From positions 5,394,001 to 5,458,000 of the forward strand of contig NC_069095.1 of NCBI RefSeq assembly GCF_947172395.1: a DNA stretch of 64,000 nucleotides, in the 5' to 3' direction. A program made the position numbers and the translations under genes. Shown piece after piece: positions 1 through 11,425 of this stretch. This stretch comes from Bicyclus anynana. Taxonomy: Eukaryota; Arthropoda; Insecta; Lepidoptera; Nymphalidae. The notes beneath the pieces are model-generated. The model saw only the letters and a list, made by a program, of their open reading frames with translations, did not search any database and was not told the DNA's origin. The stretch's first letter is position 1. The number at the start of each line of letters is the position of its first letter.

Positions 1-227
1 GTAACAGCGGTGTCCGCATACGACCCCCAGGGGCATTGTTATGTCGCGGACAAGGTATTTCGAAATTGTAAATGATCATCTTCCTAATCCGCCTTTATAA
101 TCAATGGCTGGGTGATAAATCTTCCGACAAATTCTCCAAATATTTATGGTTCTTTAGGTTATAGTAGCTTAACATGAAAATTTCCGTATTTTTCCTAACA
201 AAATTAAAATACGTAGGCTTATCCTTT

Positions 228-481
228 CAACCCATATTCGGCTCACTGCTGAGCTCAAGTCTCCTCTCACAATGAGAGGGGTTAGGCCAAATAGACCTCC
301 ACGCTGGCCAATGCGGATTGGCAGACTTCACAAACGCAGATAACTAACTCAGTTATGCAGGTTTCCTCACGATGTTACTTCTTCACCGTTTGAGACTTAG
401 AGTTGTATGTCCCGGACCGGATTTGAACCTACATCCTCGGAAATCGGAGGAAGAAGTCATACCCACTGGGCTATAAGTCAT
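228..481 (-). mobile_element. tRNA-derived SINE, family S1 (near full length)
   Basis: Read on the minus strand it starts with a tRNA-like head (A box around the AGCCCAGTGG core, B box near GGTTCAAATCC) at about 480. It ends in the family's tail (GCCGAATATGGGTTG) near 228. At least eight other copies in the window share this body, which defines the family by internal comparison. It is diverged and non-coding. Confidence 0.8.
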
Positions 482-583
482 AAAAAATACTTACGAACGT
501 ATGAGTACGTATTTGTAAGAAATAATAAATCCTAATTCTTAAATTAATATTGAAAAATGAACACTAATATAAATATAATCATA

Positions 584-870
584 CTAGCCGACGCTACACA
601 GTTTCGTTCCTGTAAGAATACGAGAATGAAGTATAGCCTATGACACATTTCTAGTAGAACAGAGATTACCCCCTACACAGTGGCGTGCACACTATAGCGC
701 TATAGATGCAAAAATGCCTGAATACCCTGAGATCTAATCAAGAACCTGTATTACGTATTCGTTTTCCATTTTGTAGCTATAGTGCATACCCTAGTTAAAA
801 CCTTGTTCACGCCACTGCCCTTACAATACCACAAACTTTACCCCTTTATAACATTAATATATCTAAAGAT
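584..870 (-). mobile_element. Helitron-type non-autonomous element, split by a MITE
   Basis: The minus strand ends in CTAG followed by T at 584, with the body shared by other copies here (AGAGATTACCCCCTACA, then AATACCACAAACTTTACC). The body is interrupted at 678-817 by an hAT-like MITE and resumes at 818-826. Assignment as Helitron rests on the CTAG end and the hairpin seen in better copies, not on a Rep/helicase gene. Confidence 0.6.
678..817. mobile_element. hAT-like MITE, 140 bp, with 8-bp target duplication
   Basis: It begins CAGTGGCGTGCAC and ends in the inverted form GTTCACGCCACTG. The flanks are CCCCTACA (670-677) and CCCTTACA (818-825), a near-perfect 8-bp target-site duplication, as the hAT superfamily makes. 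It has no coding capacity. It lies inside a Helitron-type repeat whose sequence is continuous once the MITE and one flank are removed. Confidence 0.75.
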
Positions 871-1844
871 ATAAAATATAAAAGCTTCAAACAGGAGTTT
901 ATAGAAATGACTACCAACTAACAAATTGAGTAAACGTCTTCTTAGCTAGATTAAAATTTAATTCAACTCTTTAAAGAATTTACGAGTATTTTACAAATAC
1001 TTCTTTCTAGAACTCGTCTCGACTAAAGTACGAGTAGGTACAACACCCAATAAAAACGAGACTTGACAAGAATTCGCTCTTGTTGAAGCAGAAGTTGAGG
1101 TGTATATGAAACTTGAAGCGGTTCCATCCATAACTTGTTATGCACTTAAATATTTAGCCTTTGACAAGTCGTTGACTTTCTGTAAAATAATTTCAAGTTT
1201 GGTCTGCATTCTAGCATTTTTTACTATGACAACACTGTTTACTCTTTTAACATTTTGTTTCCAATCTTCCCATCCTTTTAATTTTTTTAAGTCAGTTAAT
1301 AATGTTATGACAAACACTAAAAATATATGTGGAAATAAGAATCTCCTCATTTTATGAAGTCTGTAATAGTACATTATGATATAAGTTGAAAATTACAGCC
1401 GAGGCGATATTGCAGCTCGAGTCTTGGCGAGAGCTATAGTAAGGAAGCAGAGGCTGTAATTATCAAAACGTACGTATGTTATACGACGTTTTATAACACA
1501 TTTGCAAGGAAACACACATTTTTAACATAATTTCTGAAAACAAATTTGCATCTTTGCCTGTTTTCCTTATGATGACATTTAACATTGTCAATTTTGCACA
1601 GATAGCAAAGTGCGTGCGTTTTTTTTTCGGCAAATGCATCAAAATTTAAATCTTTAATTTTAAAAATTTTGACAATAAATGTCAACCATTTATCTGTATC
1701 ATAAACACATAAATATTAATTACGTTATGGCGTATGTGCATTTTACTTTACATTACGGCACATGTGCGTAATGAGAGACATTACGATATTGAAATTGGTG
1801 AAATAAGAGATACTTTACAAGCAAATGTGTTATAAAAATAATTA
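871..1844. other. AT-rich intergenic stretch, no gene seen
   Basis: Only short overlapping open frames occur on both strands, with no protein motif, splice pattern or recognised repeat. Confidence 0.5.
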
Positions 1845-2059
1845 CACTAATATTATAAAGGCGTAAGTTGTTGTGTGTGTAGATAAGTTTGTACCTCCTT
1901 TGCGCTGCGGCTTCTGAAACGATTCGGGTGAAATTTGGAATGGAAATTGATTAAACTCTGAATTAATACATAAGCTACCTTTCATCCCGGTAAAATCTAT
2001 GGTTCCCGCAGTGGTGAAAAACTAAATTCCACGCGAACGAAGTCGCGAGCGTCGGCTAG
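1845..2059 (+). mobile_element. Helitron-type non-autonomous element
   Basis: The 3' end reads GCGAACGAAGTCGCGAGCGTCGGCTAG followed by T, a short hairpin plus CTAG. It is preceded by the body shared with the copies at 9039 and 52040 (AAATCTATGGTTCCCGC region). The 5' limit is approximate. Confidence 0.6.
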
Positions 2060-2423
2060 TAAATAAGTAAAAATAAGGTACAAGCTATGCATTCTCTTAA
2101 TTTTTTGGAATGCACTACATTTTTTAAGGATATACACTATTATTTGAAGAATTTACTTTTTAACTTATACCAACTTTTAATTATATTCGTACCTAATTAA
2201 TAAGGCTACTACAATATCCCATGTCCATCATCCCCCCACTTAGCAAGATAAATGGAAGAAAACATTTTCAAAACAGAAAAGTAAGGTCATTAAATAAACA
2301 GCGCTTCGCTGAAACTTTGTAAAAGTTTCTATCAACATTTTATAAGTAGGTATCTTGAAAACAAAAACTTTTTGATGTTTTCAAACGCTATTATTCATTA
2401 TTACGAACTGTAGTATATATTAT

Positions 2424-2474
2424 ATTGAACGCTTTTTTAACGGACGTTAAAAAAACTCTCGTGCGAATGTGGGC
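2424..2474. mobile_element. Solo right end of the TTA-flanked MITE
   Basis: It matches the right arm of the MITE at 50757-50987 (AACGCTTTTTTAACGGACGTT, then CTCGTGCGAATG) and is followed by TTA. No left arm is visible upstream, so it is a truncated copy. Confidence 0.6.
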
Positions 2475-2806
2475 TTACTGTATTGTAGAAACGATTTTCA
2501 AGCTCCATAAGTCATATAGGAGTCATGCATGACGTGGGTTACAATGAAAATCAAACCTACTACTGTGATTGCAAAGAGGTATGTTACAAAATTAACCCCT
2601 TTAGACTATACCCTTCTATAAACTCGGGAACATTTAATTAAACTGTCAAAAGTGGTATACACGGCAGTGTAGCCGGGCATGATTAAATATAAATTAACGT
2701 GTATTGCCAGAAATCTTAACTTCCTCAAACGCAGATGGATTTTGTTCAAATAATATTGTAGACATACCTATATAAAGTTTGCCCTAGGTTTCGAATCATA
2801 TTATAT

Positions 2807-3066
2807 TATCATCATCATTAACAACCCATATTCGGCTCAGTGTTGAGCACGAGTCTTTTCTCAGAATGAGTTAGGCTACGTGGAAACTATTAAGTTCACC
2901 ACGCTGGCCTAATGCGGATTGGCAGACTTCACACTCACAGAGAATTAGGAAAATTCTGGTTTCCTCACAATGTTTCTCCTTCAGCGTTTGAGATATGTGA
3001 AAAGTACCCGGGCCGGATTCGAACCTTCGCCCTCCGGATCGAAGGCAGAAATCATATCCACTATAT
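2807..3066 (-). mobile_element. tRNA-derived SINE, family S1
   Basis: On the minus strand a B box (GGTTCGAATCC) lies near 3020 and the body ends in the ATGATGATAA tail at about 2807. The centre is damaged. Overlapping short open frames here are chance readings of the SINE. Confidence 0.8.
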
Positions 3067-4097
3067 AGGATATAACGGTTGTATATCATATAAATATAAA
3101 TAATTATATTAGGACGATACATTAAGACACACATCGTCATGTAACTGCAGTAAGCAATAGAAAGAATAGAAAGAAAAGAAGCGACAAGAACTGAACTGGT
3201 GGTAGAGTAGTATACTTAAGTTTCAAAAGTGGGCCTACTTGAAAAGGGAAATGCCTAATCCTGCCCAGGCTTCTCTAACTGCCCGGCAGTTCACTTATAT
3301 TTTAAAAATCTTGATATTTCTACTTTAATAATGAAATCATTACTTTAGCAAAAAAATGTTTGCTACAACCTTTGACGACATTTTTAATCGTTGACCATAT
3401 GGCCTAAGTTTTAGGATATTTTTTAAAGACTTATGATTGGTTTGTTTGTTCGTTTTTTTGTTTGTTGCTAACAGAAAAGAAAAATCCACAAAAACATATT
3501 ACATTTAATCCAATACCAAACTTCGCCGCTTTGGTACACCGGCGAACATTTTGCCCTAGAAGAGTGATAAAAAAAATATTTTTCTTCAAAAAACATACTT
3601 TTATTAAGCCAATTAATTAACCAGATCTTTATTTATACATCATACTATCATCTCCATATACTTTTATACGGAGATATACCTGGGTTTCCTGGGCCGACGT
3701 TGTATAGGCCTTTTTGAATTTAGAATTTTAACTGATCAGTTTAAGGCACTGTGTATTGGTACGTTACGTATATACTTAAATACAGAGTCTTTTAAAAATT
3801 TAATTAGAGTAAAAAAGTAAAACATAATAAAATAGAATGTAAAGGGTTATCTCAGTGTAACAGTTGTAATTCAAGGTAATACAAGAGCTCGTGTTAAATC
3901 AGACTCGTTCGTGCCCGACGCTGATTTCCCTCCAGGCTTTTCAATTGAGAATTGGTACATCAGTATGCTCTTTACTTGATTACATATCATTTTATAGTTA
4001 ATTTACTTTAGACTTTTTACTAAAACTCGTATCTAAATTATTAGCTTAAATCATGTTAACCTGTGTGTCTAGTGGGAGTTTTCAATATTTCATTTAA
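3067..4097. other. Intergenic, nothing recognised
   Basis: AT-rich sequence with no supported gene, repeat family or RNA. Confidence 0.5.
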
Positions 4098-4180
4098 TAT
4101 GGAATTGAAACAGTTGTGCAGTATCGCCACTAGATGGCGCTGTTTCAATTCCATAGAAATTCGCGTTTACGTAAACGCGA
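4098..4180. repeat. Hairpin with CTCF-like motif, followed by a 20-bp palindrome
   Basis: Positions 4098-4113 and 4140-4155 form 16-bp perfect inverted arms. Between them, running into the right arm, lies CCACTAGATGGCGC (4127-4140), which fits the CTCF core consensus CCASYAGRKGGCRS at every position. Directly after it, TCGCGTTTACGTAAACGCGA (4161-4180) is a perfect 20-bp palindrome. The structure is seen directly; a protein-binding role is inference. It could also be part of an unrecognised MITE. Confidence 0.6.
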
Positions 4181-4675
4181 TAGTAACAGTACCAAACCGC
4201 CACTAGGCCCTCAGTACTTTCTTGCTGTCAATGATTGTAGTCAAGCACAAACGTATTAAATAAAAAAAACATAGAACATGCACACACATATTGTGTAGTA
4301 AGTAGTAGGTACTACTATTATAAATATAGGTATACCAAATTTCATGTGTAAAATAGATTTTTAGTTATATAAAGACAAAAATTACCCTAAATGTTTCCTG
4401 TTAAAATATTGCTGGCATTCGCCGAATTTGGCTGATACACTACCGCGTATCTCGATGTAATAACGAGCGCAAGGTCTTCATACTATACATCACGTCTTAA
4501 GTTTCATATTACATAAGTACAGAGTGTAAATATGTTGATTTTCCAAGTTAAAATTATCTAGTTATACAACACCTTCAAAAAGTTGAAAAAAATCAATAAA
4601 GTTTCGGATTCGTAGTACTGATTAATGTAGAAAAAATATTGCTATATAATAACTTTATCAGATAAATAATTGTGA

Positions 4676-4779
4676 TCATCATCACCATTAATAACCCATA
4701 TTCGCCTCACTGTTGAGCACGAGGATTAGGTTTTAGTCCCCTACGCTGGCCAAATGCGGATTAGCAGACTTCATACACA
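4676..4779 (-). mobile_element. SINE family S1, tail fragment
   Basis: It carries the GCCGAATATGGG-like tail and the GCCAATGCGGATT-like body on the minus strand. It is broken at about 4779, where the 3' end of a LINE fragment begins. Confidence 0.6.
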
Positions 4780-5115
4780 TCAGCCGATGGACGTCCACTG
4801 CAGGACATAGGGCTTTTGTAGGGACTTCCAAACATCACGATAATGAGCCATCTGCATCCAACGAATACCTGCGACTCGCTTGATGTCGTCAGTCCACCTG
4901 GTGGGGAGTCGACCAATACTGCGCTTTCTAGTGTGGGGTCGCAATTCCAGCACCTTGGGACCCCAACGGCCATCGGCTCTTCGAACTTTGTGACCCGCCC
5001 ATTGCCACTTCAGCTTCGCGACACGTTGAGCTAAGTCGGTGACTTTAGTTCTTCTGCAAATCATGCCCACTGTGTAACTCTGAGTTTTCTTCTGAGGCCC
5101 ATAGTTAGCGAGCAA
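4780..5115 (-). mobile_element. RTE-like LINE, 3'-terminal reverse transcriptase fragment
   Basis: The open minus-strand frame (111 codons) carries motifs seen at the C-terminus of a common insect non-LTR polyprotein: RRRTKVTDLAQRVAKLKWQWAGH, approximated here by RRTKVTDLAQRVAKLKWQWA, then KRSIGRLPTRWTDDI and a QWTSIG end. The catalytic RT core is absent, so this is a 5'-truncated dead copy. A second copy of the family lies at 39690-40397. Confidence 0.75.
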
Positions 5116-5499
5116 GTCTCAGACCATTTTATATATATGTAATTGTAATTAATAAAAAAAAAAAATATATTTTTCATTACATTAAAGACAGAAGACAGAT
5201 TTAAAGATCACAGTCTCAACACAAATGTTAACTTCTAGAAACATTTTAAAAACCATTGTAAGTTGTATCAGAAGACGGAATAAGCTAACGCTTTGAACAT
5301 TCATTTGACTTTCACTATATTAAATCACTGCGCTTCAATTAAGGACTTCGTTCTCTTCGTTGCAAAACGGAATTCTAAGATAATCTCGCGACAACTAGCT
5401 CTTAACGGATTAAGGGAGGACATTAATAAAACGAGAGCTAGCCGTCTCTTCAGCTGCATTACAGTTTCATTGGAAGTGAGATACAGATATATATTTTGA

Positions 5500-5822
5500 C
5501 GGCCTCCGTGGCGCGGTGGATTTACAAGACGGAGGTCCTGGGTTCGATCCCCGGCTGGGCAGATTGAGATTTTCTTAATTTGTCCAGGTCTGGCTGGTGG
5601 GAGGCTTCGGCCGTGACTAGTTACCACCCTACCGGCAAAGACGTACCGCCAAGCGATTTAGCGTTCCGGTACGATGCCGTGTAGAAACCGAAAGGGGTGT
5701 GGATTTTCATCCTCCTCCTAACAAGTTAGCCCGCTTCCATCTTAGACTGCATCATCACTTACCATCAGGTGAGATTGTAGTCAAGGGCTAACTTGTAAAG
5801 AATAAAAAAAAAGGAAAAAAAA
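5500..5822 (+). mobile_element. tRNA-derived SINE, family S2 (nearly complete)
   Basis: It starts with a tRNA-like head (GGCCTCCGTGGCGC; B box GGGTTCGATCCCC). It continues through the family body (GGCAAAGACGTACCGCCAAG) and ends in TAAAGAATAAAAAAAAAGG. The head lacks about ten bases that are present in the 39566 copy. Confidence 0.85.
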
Positions 5823-6192
5823 ACACACGATGAACGAAACAAATTACTGTAACTCTCTTCAATTAGGATTTAGAATGCATTTACCTTGTTGACTGCCTTG
5901 TTGGTAGAGTGGTTGAGCTGTTCGGTTCTTCCAATAAATATATACTCAGTAGCAATATTCGTGCTCTGGAGAGCATACTATGGTGTCCCGTTTGTTATCA
6001 TCTGATAGTAAACTTTACACATTATCATTCTTGGAACATATTAGAGCAGCGTGGATCTGAGATCTTAATTGAATCTCGCTCTTCTATCGCAGGGAACAGG
6101 CCTATGCCATATTGCATGAGCAATATAGCTCGTTTTTTTTACGCATTTTTAGGCAAGAAGGGTTACGTTTTTCGCGCGTATCTTGAAAAAGT

Positions 6193-6361
6193 GAAAAGAA
6201 AAAAAACAAGCTCAGTCCAGAAGTGTAGAAAGCAATTTGAAAACAGTCAGGACCTATTAAAAAATGTAGACCAAAATAATTTTGTTCAATATATCCCGAC
6301 AATAGGTGTTTTCTAATTGCTTTCTAAACTTCTGGACTAAGTTCGCTTTTTTTTTCTTTTC
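6193..6361. mobile_element. Foldback MITE with about 53-bp arms
   Basis: The left arm 6193-6244 and right arm 6308-6361 are inverted repeats with few mismatches; both hold AGTCCAGAAG and GAAAGCAATT. The loop is about 63 bp. Open frames on both strands across this stretch follow from the symmetry and are not genes. Confidence 0.7.
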
Positions 6362-8256
6362 AGTTTTTGTATAATTTATGCAGTTGGGTTTTTTATTTGT
6401 TTAATTAATTTACTTAATATAATACTCAGTGTATTCTGTGTAGATATATATTTTTACATACGTACATTTTTAAAGTACTTACATAACGATGGTGATGATT
6501 TCTAACGGAGCGTATTCTCAAACTATAAGTTCGTCTTCGTTCGTATCGTGACTGACATCGCACTATGCTTATATTCCTTGAAAAATCTTTGGTCGATCAA
6601 GATGACAAAAACTACGAGGATAGAAAAAAAATCATGTATTTATTGAAGAAGATACGAGTAAATATTACTAAATGGAAATTAAGAAATGGTACGTTGTGAC
6701 ATTTTCAAGATAGTTTATATCCCTCGTGAACAATTTACTTTCTTAAACCAATACCCACTGCGTTACTTCAGCAGTCTTAGAGCTTTAATCTATTAGAAAG
6801 CGTACCAAAGTACCTAGAAAGAGTACCTGCGCCTCAGAATGGCTTTTATATTTCGGAGTTCTGTTGAGATGCAACAAAAGTCATATCGAAAAAATCAAAA
6901 TCGATTTTTTTTTAAAGGGTTACTTTTGAAATGTCATGTAGTTTAATTAAGTGACAAATAGCAAAACATGTTTTATGTAAAAATTTTTTTTGAAACAAGC
7001 CAAGATATTAGATGCAAAATAGGTGGACTTTTACCTTTGCCTTGTACCTTTTTTTTACCTTGTACAAAAAGAGACAGACACACATATACTGATTTTATAT
7101 AGAGTGTTGGGGAGAATTTACCTTAACTTCAAGATGTTGATTAAATCACTTATAGGAACGAACTGCGTGACTAATATTTTAATAACTAAATAAAAAAACT
7201 TTTATATTGTGTGTCTTCTGCCTATACCGCATTGCAGGCTCGTCTACTTGAGGTAAATAGTCGTACCTAAATAGGTACATATATAGTGCTGTATGGCATA
7301 AGAAATATAAAGACAACGTAGATACGCACTCGTATAGGTATGTACTTATTTCCCCGGATAACTTGCAACTCAAAGAGCTATACTACTGCTAATTTTCAAT
7401 CATTAAATAATTATACCTACTCGTACGTAAGTGGAAAGTACCAACAGCTTGAGTGGAAAGTGCAGTTTAAGTGTATAGTACAAGAATAGATCGAAATATT
7501 ATCGCCTATACTAATCGTTACTAATTCCCAATGCCGTTACGGAGGCGCCGGAAGTGTTGGGTGTGTACGGAACTCGTAGCCGGGATTTATGGCGGCATTA
7601 GATTCACATTAGCGGCGCAGCGAACACCCTTGCAGCGGACGCATCGCGCTCAACATCCCAGGACTACGGCCCTGGAGTACCTACCAAGCTAATTTATTAT
7701 TTTTAACATCCTCAATTTAGTTCGACTAGCTTAGAGCATTGAACGTCGCTTAGCAATATTATATGTCGGGGCTGACCACTCAAGCTGCCTCTACCACACA
7801 AGTCACTGAAGTCAAGGAGCTAGACAGAGAACCTCAGAAATTCCACATCGATCGCACATAGATATTTGAGTTAAGATCTGATTAAGCTCGTAGTTATTAT
7901 TGATACTTGGACAAGAATGTAATTAATTAATAATTACGTTATCTGTATCCAACTTAGTTTAGTCTCTCTAGTTTTTAGTCAACATGATGATATTAAATTT
8001 ACACCACCTGCATTTTTTTAAATTATATTCTTAACAATTTAGCCTTTACTGCAATGTCACGTAAGTGATGATGCAATCTATGACTATGGAAGCTAACTTG
8101 TTAGGAGAAGAATGAAATCCAAGTCACTTTCGGTTTGCATTCTCGTGTTCAAACATTTTCTAGAAAAAATCGCTACGTAGCGATATATCTGTATCTTCTT
8201 CCTTGTATTGTTTATGTCTCATTCATTGTTCTTTTTTCTTGTGTGGTGTACATATA
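6362..8256. other. Intergenic, one GC-rich patch
   Basis: Nothing is coding here. A GC-rich patch at about 7535-7690 stands out from its AT-rich surroundings, but stop codons interrupt it in the frames I read on both strands and no splice-bounded exon is visible. Confidence 0.45.
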
Positions 8257-8436
8257 TATACAAATATTATGAAGAGATAAAGTTTGTGGTATTGTAGGGT
8301 ATAATCTCTGGATCTACTAAACCAATTTTGAAAATTCTTTTACTACCATAAAGCCACGTTATTTGTGAGTGTCATAGGCTATATTATCCCCGTATTCTCA
8401 CGGTAACGGGAACAACGAGGGCGGAGCGTCGACTAG
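8257..8436 (+). mobile_element. Helitron-type non-autonomous element
   Basis: The body (ATCTCTGGATCTACTAAACC; TTTGTGAGTGTCATAGGCTA) is shared with the copies at 25970 and 26144. The 3' end reads GCGTCGACTAG followed by T. Confidence 0.65.
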
Positions 8437-9038
8437 TAAAGAATAGACAAAAATTAAAAAACAAATACCTAGGTACATGTACCTATGGGTAATATAATAG
8501 CAATTTTAATAAATGGGTGTCAAATTATTAGTAGGACTAATATAATTTTATTCTAGTTTATTGTATTATGTTAAGCATACATAACATTATGTCTACAATT
8601 TTAGGATTTTATCGATTGTCTAATAAACGTGAGCAATATTTTAACAGGAAATTGAATTATTGTTTGTAAGAGAAGGAATGGAAATTTGTTTAGCGCCATA
8701 TTGCCACGAATAAAGTGCAAATAGACCAATGTTTAATTTTCTTCTATCGTATTTTAGGAGTGACTGATACTTATCAAAAAAAATATTGTATTTAGTGACC
8801 GCAGTGAATTAAAGTTAAATCTGATAACATGGTACACCTAACTACTTAAATCAGATAAAACTTAACTGGTTGTTTTTCAACTTTTATAACCTCACGCAAG
8901 GTTTAATCTCGGATTTATAGGGCCATAATATAGTGTTTTTTACAAAGTACCTACTACTATACTATACTATATTTTACTTACACTTTATAAGTAATTTATT
9001 TTACAGGCCTTACCTTATTTTTTAATCTTTATTTTTTA

Positions 9039-9247
9039 CTAGCGGATGCCCACGACTTCGTCCGCGTGGAATTCAGATTTTCACAAATCCCGCGAGAACC
9101 ATGGATTTTTCCGGGATGAAAAGATGCCTATGTTAATCCAGAGTAAAATCTATTTCCATTCCAAATTTCAGCCAAATTGCTTCAGTAGCTGCAGCGTAAA
9201 AGAGGAACAAACATACTTATACACAAACTTTCGCCTTTATAATATTA
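9039..9247 (-). mobile_element. Helitron-type non-autonomous element
   Basis: The minus-strand 3' end at 9039 is ACGCGGACGAAGTCGTGGGC..CGCTAG followed by T, so hairpin plus CTAG. The body is shared with 52040-52188. Confidence 0.65.
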
Positions 9248-9585
9248 GTTTTTTATTTTTTAATTTTACTGAAATTCAATGGCCAGGGTTAATTTAATAA
9301 AAAGGTAAATAGTAGATAGATTAAAACATTCCTAAATCAAGAAGTCAATGAGATTTGTAATGGTTTACTTTGAAATATTATAAACTTCGAAACTTACATC
9401 AAACAAATTACAACAAAGTTAAGACTGAATTTTGTTTACCTGTTATTCAAATTGGTGTTTTCACAACCTGTTCTGCTTTAAGTAATTGTTAGCAGGGATA
9501 TGTTAAACCAAAATTGTAATTGAAATATTTTAAGTAGGTATACAAACTTGTTCTAGTACTTTAAGTACATTTACGTAGTTTTTGT

Positions 9586-9778
9586 CGGCCTCCGTGGCGC
9601 AGTTGTGTGCGCGGTGGATTAACAAGACGGAGGTCCTGGGTTCGATCTCCGGCCGGGCCGATTAAGCATATTTAACTAAATATATTTTATAAATAGTCAA
9701 ATATGCAGCGTCTATCAGTGATTATTTATCTATATGCATGTATATGCAAAGAAATAAATTGATTGATTGATTGATTAA
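9586..9778 (+). mobile_element. Chimeric SINE: S2 tRNA-like head with a different tail
   Basis: The head GGCCTCCGTGGCGCAG and B box GGGTTCGATCTCC match family S2. After GGCCGGGCCGATT the sequence departs from S2 and ends in AAATAAATTGATTGATTGATTGATT. The GATT microsatellite tail suggests a separate subfamily mobilised by another LINE. Confidence 0.65.
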
Positions 9779-10328
9779 ATGCACATTATCTGACCATGGC
9801 GACATTGTATTTGTGAGTACGAAATATTTTCTTAAAGAAGGCTGTTGTTACCTACCGTCTAAATAAATTGCGGGATTTATTAAAGCTTTACGCGATGCTG
9901 TGATCAATGGGGGAGCTTTTTGTAATGGGGGGGGACCCACCCTGTCGGCTGTCCTCCCTCAAGTCACTCGGTCCCAAATATGTTTCCAAAGATCCGTGAG
10001 ACCGTGAGCGGTCGCTTGTCAATTCTTGTTAGGAGAGATTTGGTTGTTACAGAGGTATTGACCCTACTAATTTGATTGATTTAATCTTGAAATTTCGTTT
10101 TCTTTAAAGAAATTCGAAGAGTTTTTGATATAAATACAGTAGCAATTTATTTAATGAAAGCCTTTATGAGGAAAGAGATGAATATCTTAACCATGGATTC
10201 ACCGTGCGGGTGCCGGGTCCATCGCGTGGTAGAGAGAAAAACTCCGAGCAAAGTCCAGGACAGGACTACAGGATGTAGGGTTAAGGAATTCCTCGACGAT
10301 CGATCAACATTCCCCTCCTCCACTTGTG

Positions 10329-10497
10329 TTGTTCTCCCTGCCTAGCCAAATTTGGTAAGATCCTATTAGAGCAGCTTTGGATACCCGTTCTAATATAGAA
10401 CAAGCTGCAGTTCTAAAGAGGCCAAAGAGAGATTTTGCTGGTAATCCTATCGCACCTACTTCTACGGCGTACAGACTAATGACATAGCCTTTTTTAG
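10329..10497 (-). mobile_element. Reverse transcriptase C-terminal fragment
   Basis: The minus strand encodes KGYVISLYAVEVGAIGLPAK followed by SLFGLFRTAA and IGSYQIWLGRE. The SLYxVEVGxxG pattern is typical of the extreme C-terminus of some non-LTR retrotransposon polyproteins. The element's other parts are not recognisable. The clade is not resolved. Confidence 0.4.
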
Positions 10498-11277
10498 TTA
10501 GTTCATTTGTTAGGTCATAATATTTATTCAGTTTTATACTGTGTATATCCTTCGGAATGTTAGTCTCCCACGGATGATGATGTATTAAAAGGAAGAAATC
10601 GTATTAGATTTTTTTTTATTTGGGCACTATGGTAGCATTTTATTTTTCAGAAAGCCCGTCTGTCATAAAACTATAATATATTTTCCATCGCCTTTTAAAA
10701 GGAAGAAGTTGTATTGTTTTCTATCGGCATTGAATGTGTGTGTGTAATTTAATAGTTCTAACATACAAAACCATACAATGAAACTAATGAACTGATTTTA
10801 AAATTTAAAAATTTTGGAGAAAACTTTTGTTCCATTGAGATTAAGAGGTAAGAAATAAGTTATCGCAATCAATCTATCAATCAATTATCTTTATTATGCC
10901 AATATGGTACATGTAGATACATTTCATACGCAGAAAACTGAAAGTAGACAAAGACGCGAGTCTCAAGTCTCAATTAAAATTAGAAAAAGCCAGTCATGTT
11001 GTACTCATGCAATTTATTACTTAGGTACAACAACTCAGAATACCTTGTTAACTTCAATATGCAAATAAAAAATAACTGGAGTCCACAGCTACGAGTAGAA
11101 AGCCTTTCAAGCTAATGGCTTTAAAAATATTTTATTTCCGCAATTGTTCTGAGCACAGTTACGAAGCGAAATTCCGCCAAGTGACAGGTAAACTGATGTG
11201 GAATGTAAAAGTGTAAATTAATTACTGTCATAACTCGAAACGCAAATAGAAATATGGGAGAATAACACCTAAAACTG
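10498..11277. other. Intergenic, nothing recognised
   Basis: Low-complexity AT-rich sequence without coding or repeat features that I can support. Confidence 0.45.
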
Positions 11278-11425
11278 GGCCTGTAGCCATGTAGCATGAT
11301 GATTCTCTTTCTACAAACGCTAACGCTTCAAAAACTAAATAAATGTAGGGAAATGACAGATCCCATCGATAACTTGATCACGTGACCGATATCAAATGTC
11401 ATTCCCATACATTTTTTAATTTTCG
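11278..11425. mobile_element. MITE (diverged copy of the 13510 family)
   Basis: It shares GATTCTCTTTCTAC, CGCTAACGCTTC, TTGATCACGTGA and AAATGTCATTCCCAT in the same order as 13510-13665. Its terminal repeats have decayed. Confidence 0.6.

Noticed and set aside
5293..5627. Overlapping open frames on both strands
   Set aside because: They read through an S2 SINE and its flank. There are no motifs or splice pattern.
5909..6316. 135-codon plus-strand frame
   Set aside because: Its second half is the foldback arm of a MITE and the mirror frame on the minus strand has the same cause. It starts at a non-ATG codon.
7535..7690. GC-rich patch considered as an exon
   Set aside because: Stop codons appear in the frames I read on each strand and no acceptor-donor pair bounds an open stretch.
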